Shown: in pieces, positions 17,229 to 26,837 of the stretch
How positions within the stretch are numbered: position 1 is the stretch's first letter
Layout of the letters: each line of letters starts with the position of its first letter
Source: Mycolicibacterium doricum
GTDB lineage: Bacteria; Actinomycetota; Actinomycetes; Mycobacteriales; Mycobacteriaceae
NCBI RefSeq assembly: GCF_010728155.1
Contig: NZ_AP022605.1
Location: 2,108,001-2,172,000, forward strand
Length of the DNA stretch: 64,000 nucleotides
Reading direction: 5' to 3'
Notes under the pieces: generated by a model
Told to the model about the DNA's origin: nothing
The model's database searches: none
Seen by the model: the letters and a program-made list of their open reading frames with translations, nothing else
Program-made: the position numbers and the translations under genes

Positions 17229-17458
17229 ACAGAAAGTAGCGGTAGTGCGTTTTCCCAGCTCGCCGGGGCTGCCGCGGCCTGACCCGCGGTGTGTGACGTT
17301 CCACAGATGCGCAGGTCGTTCAGCATCGCTCATAGCATGTGGCCCGCGTGGTGCCCATGCTGGCCGCAACCCCGCTAGCCCTGTACGTACATTCGCCGTA
17401 CCATGAAGTGATCGACAGCTGCGAGCAGAGATGACTGAGGAAACAAGGAGGTGTCGCT

Positions 17459-17728
17459 GTGGCGATGAAAACGAAGCGCATCGAGCTTCGCGCGGAGCAA
17501 GCGACCTTAGATCGCATCCAACGCGCCGCCCACCTTGTCCATGAGCAGACGTCGGAGTTCGTACGGAAAGCTGCGATGCAACGGGCCGAAGACATCCTGC
17601 GTCAGGAGCTGGTAACGGCAATGGAGCCCGAACAATTCGACAAACTGATGTCCTCGCTCGACGCCGCTGACGACGCGCCGCGGCTAGCGGCAGCCGCACG
17701 CAAACCAGCGGTCTTCACCAGGCCTTGA
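17459..17728 (+). CDS. DUF1778 (TacA-like) antitoxin
   Basis: 89 aa, GTG start, with AAGGAGGTG ending about 6 bases upstream. The N-terminal ribbon-helix-helix (TKRIELRAEQATLDRIQRAAHLVHEQTSEFVRKAAMQRAEDIL) is the DNA-binding part of DUF1778 antitoxins. The C-terminal segment EQFDKLMSSLDAADDAPRLAAAARKP is the usual toxin-blocking tail. It is followed after 3 bp by a GNAT toxin gene. The pair is the first cargo of the tRNA-flanked island and may stabilise it. Confidence 0.88.
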   Translation: MAMKTKRIELRAEQATLDRIQRAAHLVHEQTSEFVRKAAMQRAEDILRQELVTAMEPEQFDKLMSSLDAADDAPRLAAAARKPAVFTRP

Positions 17729-17731
17729 ACA

Positions 17732-18244
17732 ATGTTCGAGTCCGCGCGACTCACTGACCCACACATGCTGGAAGGATTCGACTGTGGTAAGGAGTCGCTG
17801 AATACCTGGCTTATCGCCCACGCCCGTCGCGCGGACAGCAGCGGAGTCGCGTACGTCTACGTGTGGACTCCGCTGGGCGAACAGAAAGTCAGCGCCTATT
17901 TCGCCATCTGCCCCACCGAAGTAGTACGCAATGACGACGGCGTCTCGGTATCCATGGCCGGCGGCTATTCCCGCGTACCCGGATACTTGATTGCCCGCCT
18001 GGCGATCGACACGTCGCTGCGGGGTCAGGGATATGGCGAGCAGCTGCTCCTCGACGCACTAGGCAAAGCCGTCGCCGCATCGGAAATCGGCGGCGGCCGG
18101 CTCATCGTCGTTGATGCGATAGACGACGAGGCACAATCCTTCTACGAGCACTACCACTTCGTTCCAGTCAGGAACCGCGAGCGTCGTCTGGTCATGAAGG
18201 TGTCCACAGCGGCGAAAGCGCTCGGGGAGCGCTGGCGGGAGTAA
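17732..18244 (+). CDS. GNAT-family acetyltransferase toxin (TacT/AtaT-like)
   Basis: 170 aa, typical length. It shows the acetyl-CoA loop RGQGYG at residues 97-102 after LIARLAIDTSL, and the C-terminal AQSFYEHYHFVPV with Tyr138 in the place of the catalytic Tyr. Toxins of this type acetylate the amino acid on charged tRNAs and block translation. The N-terminal EGFDCGKESLNTWL is the family signature. It forms an operon with the DUF1778 antitoxin, 3 bp upstream. Confidence 0.88.
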   Translation: MFESARLTDPHMLEGFDCGKESLNTWLIAHARRADSSGVAYVYVWTPLGEQKVSAYFAICPTEVVRNDDGVSVSMAGGYSRVPGYLIARLAIDTSLRGQGYGEQLLLDALGKAVAASEIGGGRLIVVDAIDDEAQSFYEHYHFVPVRNRERRLVMKVSTAAKALGERWRE

Positions 18245-18259
18245 ACCCCCCGCCGAAGA

Positions 18260-18940
18260 ATGTGCTGCACAAAGGAGTTGACCGTTAGCGGTGGCGAGAG
18301 TTTCCCTGGTGAGTTGGACACGCTGCGCGCCGACAATGTGCGTTTGTGTCGTCTTCTTCAGTTGAGTGAGGAACAGGCACGCGCAGCCGCCAGTGACCAG
18401 GCGACACTGACGGGAGCGCCGACCTCACCAGTGACAATGGGCTCCAGCTCCGCCGACAAGGTGCGGTTCTTCTTCGAGTTGTTCCGTTGTCGCACCGATG
18501 TTTACGCGCTGCGCTGGGAGAATCGTCGAGATGGGCGTTCAGGTTGGATGCCGGCGATCAAAGGCTATTGGCGCAAGGGTATGGATCGTGCCGATGCACC
18601 TTACCTTCCGCTGACCCCGGAGGTCGTTGATGCCCACCTGCGGGGCGCGGCACACATCGGCCTTTATCCGCTCAGCGATGAGGACACCTGCTGGTGGGTA
18701 GCGGCCGATTTCGACAAGTAAGCCGCGATGCTCGACGCGCTCGCGTACATGAAAGCGGCTCGGTCATATGAAATTCCGGTTGCGCTGGAGGTATCACAAT
18801 CCGGGCGCGGAGCTCACGTTTGGATCTTCTTCGCTCATGCGATCTCAGCATCAGTCGCCCGCAGAATCGCTACAAGTCTGCTGAGTGAGGCATTTCGCCT
18901 GCGTGGCAGCATGCAACCCTGCGTGGCAGCATGCAACTGA
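18260..18940 (+). pseudogene. N-terminal part of a TOTE-type gene: archaeo-eukaryotic primase domain, interrupted
   Basis: The frame from 18260 has a short coiled coil (GELDTLRADNVRLCRLLQLSEEQ), then KVRFFFELFRCRTDVYALRWENRRDGRSGW and WVAADFDK. The last carries the D-x-D catalytic pair of the primase fold. A TAA at 18719-18721 follows directly. Reading through it in the same frame gives MLDALAYMKAA and then ALEVSQSGRGAHVWIFF, the S-x-S-G-x-G-x-H-x-W motif of TOTE primase domains, up to TGA 18938-18940. Two lesions therefore break the gene: the in-frame stop and a 20-bp duplication (18898-18937) that shifts the frame. The start codon is uncertain: AAGGAG lies at 18271-18276, inside this frame. 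Confidence 0.8.
18898..18937. repeat. 20-bp tandem duplication causing a frameshift
   Basis: CCTGCGTGGCAGCATGCAAC occurs at 18898-18917 and again, identically, at 18918-18937. Deleting one copy joins the upstream primase frame to the downstream helicase frame as RLRGSMQLSSYDRLFP with no stop. The duplication is therefore the direct cause of the frameshift and is probably recent, since the copies are identical. Confidence 0.95.
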
Positions 18941-20667
18941 GTAGCTATGACCGTTTGTTCCCATCCCAGGACTTCCACACCGGGCGAGGGGTGGGCAATC
19001 TGATCGCCGCACCAATGAACGGTAAGCGCCGTCAACACGGCACCACCGTCTTCCTCGATCCCGCCACCCTCGAGCCATACGAGGATCAGTGGGCCTACCT
19101 GTCAAGCATCGCCCGATTGTCCACCAAAGACGTGACCGCGTTGGCGCGCCAACTTCCCGACCCACAGATCGGTCACGATGTCCGGCGTCTGCAGCTACCG
19201 ACATCGTCGCGCGTTATCCCACGGCCGGCGGCCATCGTGCGCGCAGAGTTCGCATCACGACTCACCTTGACCACCAATGACCTTGGCCCAGCGATGATCT
19301 CGGCCGTCAAACATGCCGCATCGATACGCAACCCGGAATTCGATGCGCGCCAACGTGCCCGCCGCAGCACCTGGGACACACCACGGTTCCTCTACAGCTA
19401 CGACGAAACCGCTGACGGTGATCTCGTCCTGCCCCGCGGCCTCCATCCTCTGCTGACCGAACTCGTCGAATCGGCCGACAGCACGCTACACGTCGACGAC
19501 AGACGCATCCTCGGTCAACGCCAAAAGTTCACTTGCAGCACGCCGTTGCGCACCGTTCAGGCCACCGCACTGCACCAACTCCTGGAGCACGACACCGGTG
19601 TCCTCATCGCCCCTCCGGGCACGGGAAAGACTGTTATCGCCTGTGCGGCAATCGAGTCACGAGCTACCGCGACCCTGGTCCTGGTCGATCGCAAGGCCCT
19701 GGCCGATCAATGGCGCGACCGGATCAGCAGCCACCTGAGGTTCGCATGCGGTCAGATCGGTGGCGGGCGTTCGAAAACCACGGGCATCCTCGACATCGCG
19801 CTGCTGCCGACGCTTGCCCGCCGCGACAACGTCGAGGACATCACCGCAAACTACGGATTCGTCATTGTGGACGAATGCCACCACGTCGCCGCCAGCGCGT
19901 TCTTCGGCGTCCTGAGCCGCATAGCCGCGCGGTACTGGCTCGGCCTGACCGCCACGCCGGAGCGCCGTGACGGGCTCGAAGACCTGATCTATCACCAACT
20001 CGGATCCAACCATGTGGCCATCGAGCCGCCCAGTACCGGACAGTTCCCGGTCGACGGTTCCGATCTACTGACGCCCCACCCGGTTCTGCACCTGCATCCG
20101 ACCGAATTCCAATACTGTGGCGACGCCGACCCCACCGCACCCGGTGGAATGGCCGAAATCTATCGAGCCCTCGTCGCTGACCGCACTCGACTCGAGCAGA
20201 TCGTCGACGACGTGCTGACCGCCTCCGAAAACGGAGCCAACATCCTGGTGCTCACCACCTGGGTCGAACACCTCAACGCCATCACCGACCAGCTACGGAC
20301 CGCCGGAAAGACCGTCACCGTTCTCAGCGGCGGCATGAAGGCTCGTGAACGCCGACAGATCGCCGACCAACTTACCAACCACACGCCGGATTCGGATTCA
20401 CTCCTGATCGTCGGCACCAGCTCGTTCATCGGGGAAGGCTTCGACTGCCCCGCTCTCGACACACTGTTCCTGGCAGCGCCAATCACCTTCAAGAACCGCC
20501 TCGTGCAATACATCGGTCGCGTGACCCGTCCCTACCCCTCGAAGACCGCCGCAACCGTGCACGACTACCACGACGAGCTCACCCCCGTCATCGCCTCATC
20601 GCTGAAGAAACGAACACCCGGCTACCTCAAGATGGGCTTCCCCGACCCGCGCAAGATGAGCCGATAG
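18931..20667 (+). CDS. DEAD/DEAH-type superfamily 2 helicase, C-terminal part of the broken TOTE gene
   Basis: 578 aa from an internal ATG inside the duplication. Residues 1-60 are the end of the primase domain (GRGVGNLIAAPMNGKRRQHGTTVFLDP). The helicase core follows: Walker A APPGTGKT at 227-234, DECH at 314-317, GLTATPERRDGLED near 338-350, VLTTWVEHLNAI, GTSSFIGEGFDCPALD and the arginine-finger region YIGRVTRPYP. TOTE systems are described as mobile anti-invader conflict modules combining primase and helicase with nuclease partners; none is adjacent here. Whether this internal ATG is used is unknown; no good ribosome site precedes it. Confidence 0.8.
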   Translation: MQLSSYDRLFPSQDFHTGRGVGNLIAAPMNGKRRQHGTTVFLDPATLEPYEDQWAYLSSIARLSTKDVTALARQLPDPQIGHDVRRLQLPTSSRVIPRPAAIVRAEFASRLTLTTNDLGPAMISAVKHAASIRNPEFDARQRARRSTWDTPRFLYSYDETADGDLVLPRGLHPLLTELVESADSTLHVDDRRILGQRQKFTCSTPLRTVQATALHQLLEHDTGVLIAPPGTGKTVIACAAIESRATATLVLVDRKALADQWRDRISSHLRFACGQIGGGRSKTTGILDIALLPTLARRDNVEDITANYGFVIVDECHHVAASAFFGVLSRIAARYWLGLTATPERRDGLEDLIYHQLGSNHVAIEPPSTGQFPVDGSDLLTPHPVLHLHPTEFQYCGDADPTAPGGMAEIYRALVADRTRLEQIVDDVLTASENGANILVLTTWVEHLNAITDQLRTAGKTVTVLSGGMKARERRQIADQLTNHTPDSDSLLIVGTSSFIGEGFDCPALDTLFLAAPITFKNRLVQYIGRVTRPYPSKTAATVHDYHDELTPVIASSLKKRTPGYLKMGFPDPRKMSR

Positions 20668-20918
20668 AACTCGATGCCGCAGATGCAGCACTTGACGATC
20701 GGTCAGTTCCGGCGCGAGAACAGCGGCCCGATCGAGCGGCATAACCTGCACAGCTGCGCATAGCGTGCATGACGTGCGGTCCAACGGCCTGAAACTCCCG
20801 AACACAAGCACCGAACGCTTCGCCAACACCCCTGTGGTCCCCATCGCGGCCATCACCTCGTGCGCCTATGCTGAAGCGCTCGCGCCATAACCGCAGGTCA
20901 ACGCATATTTCCGCTCTG
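20668..20918. other. 251 bp between helicase stop and tRNA-Pro
   Basis: The right end of the island, directly downstream of the tRNA 3' end. No integrase gene or other gene is visible. Only short antisense frames with no ribosome site occur. Confidence 0.5.
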
Positions 20919-20992
<74 letters not shown>

Positions 20993-21324
20993 TTGCCGCG
21001 GGATTGCTCCTTCGGCAGCACGTGAGCCTACCGCACCTCCCGACGCGATTCCCAACCGATTCGCCGTCGTGCTGTTTCAGACGCTAACCGCCATCCACGG
21101 CGTGAGCGGGCCACCGAAGAACCAGCGACCTCGACGTGTCGGCGTCGTACCAGCCGCTGATGATCCTCGGCAGCCACGCCCGTCAACGCGGATATGACTA
21201 CGCAAACCCACCGAGTGGTATGCCGCCGCCTACATTAAGGTGAGCGGCCACTGCAGCGACTGCGCGTACGACCCGAGGAATCGCCTCGCCGAGGTGGGCG
21301 CCGGGCAAAGGCGCGCACGAGGTT
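20993..21324. other. 332-bp intergenic region
   Basis: Contains the upstream region of tRNA-Pro (its promoter must lie right of 20992 on the minus strand) and the 3' flank of the permease gene. No coding frame, hairpin with T-run or repeat stood out. Confidence 0.4.
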
Positions 21325-22107
21325 CTAAACCGCCATCAGCCGCCACAGACCGATCAGCCCCACCACGACGATGACCGCGCGTAGCGCATTCTGCGACAGC
21401 CGGCGGCCGTAGTGCGCACCGAAGAATCCGCCGATCAGCGAACCGGCCGCGATCAGCCCGGCGGCAGCCCAGCTGATCCGGTCGAACGCCACCAAGGTGT
21501 AGGCGACGGCCGCGACGATGTTGACGATCAGCGACAGCACGTTCTTGGCGGCGTTCATCCGCTGCATGTCTTCGGGCAGCAACGCCCCCATCACGGCAAT
21601 CAGCAGAATGCCCTGCGCCGCGGTGAAGTATCCGCCGTACACGCCGACGGCGAACGTCCCTGCCACCAGGGCCACCATCCGCGCAGCGCTCACGTGGTCG
21701 GCCGACCGTCCGCTCTGCTCGGCCCGCCGCCGTGCCCACGCCTGGATTCGCGGGCCGACCACGACCAATGCCAGCGCGGCGACCAGCAGCCCCGGCACCA
21801 CCTGGGTGAAGACCTTCTCGGGAAGGTGCAGCAGCAGCCACGCCCCGCTCAGCGCGCCGACCAGTGAGGCGGGGATCTGCCAGCGCAGCCGGTGCCACTG
21901 CCCGCGCAGTTCGCGGCGGTAGCCCCAGGTGCCCGACATTCCCCCGGCCACCAACCCGACCGCGTTCGACATGGTCGACGTCACCGGCGGGTAGCCGAGC
22001 GCGACCAGGGTCGGGAACGTGATCAGCGTGCCTGACCCGACGATCGCGTTGATCGCGCCTGCCCCCACACCCGCCAGCGCGATGAGAACCATGTCGATGA
22101 CCGGCAC
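21325..22107 (-). CDS. TauE/SafE-family membrane permease
   Basis: About 260 aa with seven to eight hydrophobic segments. The two-fold repeat expected of TauE/SafE proteins is visible: GVGAGAINAIVGSGTLITFPTLVALGYPP at the N-terminus and VYGGYFTAAQGILLIAVMGALLPEDMQRMNAAKNV in the middle. Members move sulfonates, sulfite or small organosulfur anions. The frame is open further upstream, but the added 67 residues are Arg/Gly-rich without character. I take GTG 22107 (or ATG 22092, MVLIALAG) as the start. A second member of the family lies 35 bp upstream on the same strand, so the two probably form an operon. Confidence 0.82.
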   Translation of the reverse strand: MPVIDMVLIALAGVGAGAINAIVGSGTLITFPTLVALGYPPVTSTMSNAVGLVAGGMSGTWGYRRELRGQWHRLRWQIPASLVGALSGAWLLLHLPEKVFTQVVPGLLVAALALVVVGPRIQAWARRRAEQSGRSADHVSAARMVALVAGTFAVGVYGGYFTAAQGILLIAVMGALLPEDMQRMNAAKNVLSLIVNIVAAVAYTLVAFDRISWAAAGLIAAGSLIGGFFGAHYGRRLSQNALRAVIVVVGLIGLWRLMAV

Positions 22108-22142
22108 GCGGGGAACCCTAGTGCCAGCCCCTCGAACCGCCC

Positions 22143-23081
22143 TCAGCGCACCTCGTCGGCGGTCTCCGCGGGCTGCTCGGCGACCGTCGCCTGCGATTCC
22201 AGCTCGCGGGGAACGTATGCCGGGGCGCGCATGATTCGCCACGCCAGCACCAGGAAGACGGCCCAGGCCACCACGATGATCGAGTAGATGAACGACGACC
22301 ACGGCCACCCGATGCCGAAGTAGTGCACCAGTTTCTGGGAGTTCGTGAGGACGATGACGCCGCCGACCGCGGTGCCCAGCAGCGCGGGGCTGACCCGGCT
22401 GACCAGAAAGGCGGCCAGCGGTGCGGCGATCACCCCGCCGATGGCCAGCGCCACGACGACACCGAAGTTCTGGAAGAACTGCTCTCGCAGACCGACCAGG
22501 AAACCCAGCGAGGCGGACAGCGCCACGAGGAATTCCGAGGCGCTGACTGAGCCGATGACCGTGCGCGGCGCCGTCTTACCGCTGGAGAGCAGGGTGCTGG
22601 TGGTGATCGGGCCCCATCCGCCGCCACCTGAGGCGTCGATGAACCCGCCGAACAGCCCCAGCGGGGTGAGGAACTTGGCTCCGTGCTTCGTACCGTCGCC
22701 GCCGATCACCGGCGGGGTGCGCAGCGAGAAGCGCAGCAGCACGTAGGCCCCGATGCACAGCAGGATCGCCGCCATCAACGGCGCGGCGTCCTCCGTCGAC
22801 AGCGCCGAGAGCACGTTGGCGCCGACGAAGGCGCCGATCGCCCCGGGCACACCGAGCTTGGCGACGATCGACCAGTCGATGTTCTTGAACCGCCAGTGCG
22901 AGATGCCGGAAGCCAGCGTGGTGCCCACCTCGGCCAGGTGCACCGCGGCACTGGCCTGGGCGGCGGCCACGCCGGACAGCACGAGCAGCGTCGAGGCGGT
23001 GACACCGAACGCCATCCCGAGTGCACCGTCGACGAGCTGGGCGCCAACCCCGACGAAGGCAATGATCAGTAGCGAACGCAT
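22143..23081 (-). CDS. TauE/SafE-family membrane permease (second copy)
   Basis: 312 aa, eight hydrophobic segments. The first repeat MRSLLIIAFVGVGAQLVDGALGMAFGVTAS and the second LFGGFIDASGGGGWGPITTSTLLSSGKTAPRTVIGSVSASEF are typical of this larger TauE/SafE branch. The C-terminal 30 residues are hydrophilic and cytoplasmic. It shares the operon with the smaller permease downstream, but the two are not close copies, so they may transport different anions or act together (inference). I looked for a sulfur-type riboswitch or Cys-rich leader peptide in the 213 bp upstream and found none. Confidence 0.85.
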   Translation of the reverse strand: MRSLLIIAFVGVGAQLVDGALGMAFGVTASTLLVLSGVAAAQASAAVHLAEVGTTLASGISHWRFKNIDWSIVAKLGVPGAIGAFVGANVLSALSTEDAAPLMAAILLCIGAYVLLRFSLRTPPVIGGDGTKHGAKFLTPLGLFGGFIDASGGGGWGPITTSTLLSSGKTAPRTVIGSVSASEFLVALSASLGFLVGLREQFFQNFGVVVALAIGGVIAAPLAAFLVSRVSPALLGTAVGGVIVLTNSQKLVHYFGIGWPWSSFIYSIIVVAWAVFLVLAWRIMRAPAYVPRELESQATVAEQPAETADEVR

Positions 23082-23294
23082 GGGTCCGGCTTTCGACTCC
23101 GCGGCGCCTGAGCAAGGCAGCCTGAACGATCAGTGGGCGCGTATTCAGGGGCGCTGACAACACCACTCGTCGAAAGCCATCAACCGGCGCGACGGCCAGA
23201 AGGGCTGAAGGGCGCAGACATGCGACGGTGCGGCACGGAAGGCCCGTTCAGCCACCGTCGTCCCCTCTCGTCGCCTGCTGATCAGCTCACTGTA

Positions 23295-24710
23295 CTAGCG
23301 CGGTCGGAAGCCACGCTTCTCGCGTACCCGAACGTTGATCCGGATCGGGCTTCCCTCGAAGCCGAACCTCTCGCGCAGTCGCCGCTCGAGGAACCGCCGA
23401 TAGCCCGCCTCGAGGAATCCGCTGGTGAAGAGCACGAACGTCGGTGGACGTGCGGTGGCCTGGGTGGCGAACAGGATTCTGGACTGCTTGCCGCCCCGCA
23501 CCGGGGGCGGCGTGGCGGCCACGATCTCCTTGAAGAACGTGTTCAGTCGGCCCGTCGGGATCCGGGCGTCCCACGACTGCAACGAGGTTTCCAGGGCCGG
23601 CACCAGTTTCTGCACGGCCCGGCCGGTCATCGCCGAGATGTTGACCCGCGGCGCCCACTGCACCTGCGCCAGTTCGCGGTCGATCTCACGGTCCAGCAGG
23701 TAGCGGCGGTCATCGTCGACGAGGTCCCACTTGTTGAAGGCGAGCACCAGTGCGCGCCCGGCCTCGATCACCATCGACAGCACCCGCTGGTCCTGTTCGG
23801 TCAGCGGCTGTGAGGCGTCGATCAGCACCAGCACCACTTCGGCCGCGTCGATGGCGCCGTGGGTGCGCACTGAGGCGTAGAACTCGTGGCCGCTGGCTTG
23901 GCCGACCTTGCGCCGCAGACCGGCGGTGTCGACGAACCGCCACGTCTTGCCGCCGAGTTCGATCAGCGAGTCCACCGGGTCGACGGTCGTCCCGGCGACG
24001 TCGTGAACCACCGAGCGTTCGTCACCGGCGAGCCGGTTGAGTAGCGAACTCTTCCCCACGTTCGGTTTGCCCACGAGCGCGACTCGGCGCGGGCCGCCGC
24101 CACCGCCGCCGACCTCCGACACCTCCGGCAGCTTCTCGAGCACCCGGTCCAGCAGATCGGCCACACCCCGGCCATGGATGGCGCTCACCGAGTGCGGCTG
24201 ACCGATGCCCAGCGACCACAGCGCCGCCGCATCGGCCTCCCCGCGTTCGGTGTCGACCTTGTTGGCCGCCAGGAACACGGGTTTGCCCGATTTGCGCAGC
24301 ATCCGGGCGGCGGCTTCGTCGGCGGCGGTGGCACCGACGACCGCGTCGACCACCAGGATGATCGCGTCGGCGGTGCGCATCGCGACGGTCGCCTGGTCGG
24401 CGACCAGTTGTTGTAGGCCCTTGGCGTCGGGCTCCCATCCCCCGGTGTCCTGGACGACGAAGCGGCGTCCCGCCCATGTCGCGTCATAGGAGACGCGGTC
24501 TCGGGTGACGCCGGGGATGTCCTGCACGACCGCTTCACGGCGGCCCAGAATGCGGTTGACCAGAGTAGATTTGCCGACGTTGGGCCGGCCGACGACGGCC
24601 ACCACCGGTGGCGGGGCGGCCGCCTCCTCGATGGCCTCGGCGACCTCCTCGCCGGCCCACTGCTCCCAGTCGCGTTCGTCGACCCAGGTGCCGTCCTCCG
24701 GTGACGTCAT
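23295..24710 (-). CDS. der: ribosome-biogenesis GTPase Der (EngA)
   Basis: 471 aa. An acidic N-terminal extension (about 35 residues) is followed by two GTPase domains. Domain 1 has [22 protein letters not shown] and NKVD. Domain 2 has [24 protein letters not shown] and NKWD. The C-terminal KH-like domain ends [15 protein letters not shown]. Der is essential for 50S subunit assembly. Its start overlaps the cmk stop by 4 bases, and it is the last gene of the parA-scpA-scpB-rlu-cmk-der operon, the same order as Rv1708-Rv1713. Confidence 0.97.
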   Translation of the reverse strand: MTSPEDGTWVDERDWEQWAGEEVAEAIEEAAAPPPVVAVVGRPNVGKSTLVNRILGRREAVVQDIPGVTRDRVSYDATWAGRRFVVQDTGGWEPDAKGLQQLVADQATVAMRTADAIILVVDAVVGATAADEAAARMLRKSGKPVFLAANKVDTERGEADAAALWSLGIGQPHSVSAIHGRGVADLLDRVLEKLPEVSEVGGGGGGPRRVALVGKPNVGKSSLLNRLAGDERSVVHDVAGTTVDPVDSLIELGGKTWRFVDTAGLRRKVGQASGHEFYASVRTHGAIDAAEVVLVLIDASQPLTEQDQRVLSMVIEAGRALVLAFNKWDLVDDDRRYLLDREIDRELAQVQWAPRVNISAMTGRAVQKLVPALETSLQSWDARIPTGRLNTFFKEIVAATPPPVRGGKQSRILFATQATARPPTFVLFTSGFLEAGYRRFLERRLRERFGFEGSPIRINVRVREKRGFRPR

Positions 24711-25393
24711 CGCCGCGCTCCCGCCCTCTGGTGCACCAGGTCCTGCAGGTGCGCGATCACTTCGGTCTCGGTCATATCGCTGGTGTCGACGACCACGGCG
24801 TCTTCGGCGGCCCGTAGCGGTGACACCGCCCGGGTGGAGTCGAGGTGGTCGCGTCGTCGGACGTCGGCCAACACGGAGGCGTAGTCGTCGGTCAATCCGC
24901 TGTCGATGTTTTGCGCGTTGCGCCGGCGCGCCCGCTCCTCGGCCGAGGCGGTGAGGAAGATCTTCACGTCCGCGTCGGGCAGCACCACGGTACCGATGTC
25001 GCGTCCCTCCACGACGACGCTGCGGGATCCGTCGGCCAGCCGGCGCTGTAGGTCCACGAGCCGCGCTCGCACCGCGGGGACCGCGGACACCGCCGACACC
25101 GCCCGGGTGACGGCGTCACCACGTATTTCGGCTGAAACATCTTCTCCTGCAAGCAGACAGCGGTCCTCGTCGGGGTCGTAACCGACCGCGAGCTCCACCT
25201 CGTCGGCCGCCGCGGCCACCGCGTCACCGTCGGACGGATCGATGCGCGAGCGCAACACCGCCAGGGTCACGATGCGGTACATCGCCCCGGTGTCGAGATA
25301 GCGCGCACCGAGGGCACGTGCCAAACCCCTTGACACGGAGGACTTTCCGGTTCCAGCGGGGCCGTCGACGGCGATCACCGTTCGGTCGGTCAC
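24707..25393 (-). CDS. cmk: cytidylate kinase
   Basis: 228 aa. P-loop [18 protein letters not shown] at residues 9-26, then [13 protein letters not shown] and, further on, [32 protein letters not shown]. It phosphorylates CMP and dCMP with ATP. Four-base overlaps on both sides (with the pseudouridine synthase and der) imply translational coupling. Length and motifs are complete. Confidence 0.97.
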   Translation of the reverse strand: MTDRTVIAVDGPAGTGKSSVSRGLARALGARYLDTGAMYRIVTLAVLRSRIDPSDGDAVAAAADEVELAVGYDPDEDRCLLAGEDVSAEIRGDAVTRAVSAVSAVPAVRARLVDLQRRLADGSRSVVVEGRDIGTVVLPDADVKIFLTASAEERARRRNAQNIDSGLTDDYASVLADVRRRDHLDSTRAVSPLRAAEDAVVVDTSDMTETEVIAHLQDLVHQRAGARR

Positions 25394-26133
25394 ATCCCCA
25401 CCGCCTTGTACAGTTCACCGATCTCCTTACGGGTCAACACCCGAATACTCCCGGGGCGCTGCTCACCGAGCGAGACCGCCCCGATGTCGGTGCGCACCAG
25501 CTCCTGGACCGGGAATCCGACCGCCGCCAACAAGCGACGAACGATACGCTTGCGGCCCTCGTGCAGGGTCACCCGGACCATCGACCGGCCGGGCAGTGCG
25601 TCGACGACCGCGAAGTCGTCGACACGGGCGGGTCCGTCGTCCAGCTCCACCCCGGCGCGCAACTTCTTGCCCAGCCCGCGCGGGACGGTGCCCAGCACGG
25701 TCGCCACATAGGTCTTCGGCACCTCATAGGACGGATGCATCAACCGGTGCGCGAGTTCGCCGTCGTTGGTCAGCAGCATCAGCCCCTCGGTGTCCGCGTC
25801 GAGGCGCCCGACGTGGAACAACCCCTTGTTGCCGCGCACCCGGTGTTCGACGAGGTCGCCGATGCAGGGCCGGCCGCGATCGTCGGACATCGTGGAGTGC
25901 ATGCCGCGCGGCTTGTTGATCGCCAGATGCACCAGAGTGTCGTCGAGCAGGACCCGGGTGCCGTCGACCCGGATGTCGGCCGTGCCGGGATCGACCCGGG
26001 TGCCGAGTTCGGTCACGATGAGGCCGTCAACCTCGACGCGACCGTCGAGGATCATCTTCTCTGCGACGCGGCGGGACGCGATTCCCGCCTGAGACAACAC
26101 CTTCTGCAGTCGGACACCATCGGGTTCGGTCAT
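25390..26133 (-). CDS. rRNA pseudouridine synthase (RsuA/RluB family)
   Basis: 247 aa. An N-terminal S4 RNA-binding domain ([22 protein letters not shown], then DGRVEVDG) precedes the catalytic domain. There the motif [28 protein letters not shown] contains the catalytic Asp in G-R-L-D. It continues with KTYVATV and the C-terminal [15 protein letters not shown]. Members isomerise a uridine in 16S or 23S rRNA. The exact target (RluB-like 23S position is likely) cannot be decided here. Overlaps scpB and cmk by 4 bases. Confidence 0.93.
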   Translation of the reverse strand: MTEPDGVRLQKVLSQAGIASRRVAEKMILDGRVEVDGLIVTELGTRVDPGTADIRVDGTRVLLDDTLVHLAINKPRGMHSTMSDDRGRPCIGDLVEHRVRGNKGLFHVGRLDADTEGLMLLTNDGELAHRLMHPSYEVPKTYVATVLGTVPRGLGKKLRAGVELDDGPARVDDFAVVDALPGRSMVRVTLHEGRKRIVRRLLAAVGFPVQELVRTDIGAVSLGEQRPGSIRVLTRKEIGELYKAVGM

Positions 26134-26837
26134 CGGTCATCCTTGTCCACGTCGTAGGACATCGGCTGTCCGGTGGGTGCGGGCACGCCGCCCAGTTTCA
26201 TGAACCTCGGTTCGTCCGCGAGCGATTCGCTCAGATCGTCGATCACGTCGACCTCGGGCAGCAGCGGCGCGATGTCGGGCAGATCGGCCAGCGAGGACAG
26301 CCCGAGCCGCTCGAGGAACAGCTCGGTCGTCGCGAACGTGACCGCGCCCGAGTCCGGATCGGTGCCGGCCTCGGTGATCAATCCGCGGGCCACCAGCGTA
26401 CGCATGACCGCGTCGACGTTGACCCCACGGACCGCGCTGACCCGCGCGCGGGTCACGGGCTGGCGGTAGGCCACCACGGCCAACGTCTCCAGCGCCGCCC
26501 GGGTGAGCTTGGAGCGGGCGCCGTCGAGCAGCAGCCGCTCGACGTACGGGGCGTAACGCGACCTGGTGAACATCCGCCAGCCCCCGCCGGCTTCGCGCAG
26601 GTCGATACCGCTGTCCCGGGCGGCCAGATCGGCGGCCATCTCGGTGAGGGTGGTGACGATCCGGTAACCAGGCTGCTCGGTGACCACGGCCAGCTGGTCG
26701 ACGGTCACTGGGGTGTCCACGACCAGGAGCAGGGCTTCGAGCACGTTGCGCAGTTCGGAGTCGTCGAGCTCGGGGGCGGTCGCGACGCCGATGCCGATGC
26801 CGATGCCGAGGTTGCCATCGGAGATCTCGTCGGTCAT
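26130..26837 (-). CDS. scpB: segregation and condensation protein ScpB
   Basis: 235 aa, taking ATG 26837 (MTDEISDGN), which overlaps the scpA stop by 4 bases. The frame is open further but without character. It has two winged-helix parts: RNVLEALLLVVDTPVTVDQLA and KLTRAALETLAVVAYRQPVTRARVSAVRGVNVDAVMRTL, then GLITEAG and TTELFLERLGLSSLADLP. ScpB pairs with ScpA and SMC to compact and segregate the chromosome. An unusual Gly-Ile run (GIGIGIGV) near the N-terminus is probably disordered. Confidence 0.94.
   Translation of the reverse strand: MTDEISDGNLGIGIGIGVATAPELDDSELRNVLEALLLVVDTPVTVDQLAVVTEQPGYRIVTTLTEMAADLAARDSGIDLREAGGGWRMFTRSRYAPYVERLLLDGARSKLTRAALETLAVVAYRQPVTRARVSAVRGVNVDAVMRTLVARGLITEAGTDPDSGAVTFATTELFLERLGLSSLADLPDIAPLLPEVDVIDDLSESLADEPRFMKLGGVPAPTGQPMSYDVDKDDR

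Noticed and set aside
23082..23294. Riboswitch or Cys-rich leader peptide before the TauE/SafE gene
   Set aside because: I looked because these permeases often belong to sulfur regulons, but found no SAM-type core and no Cys run in short frames.
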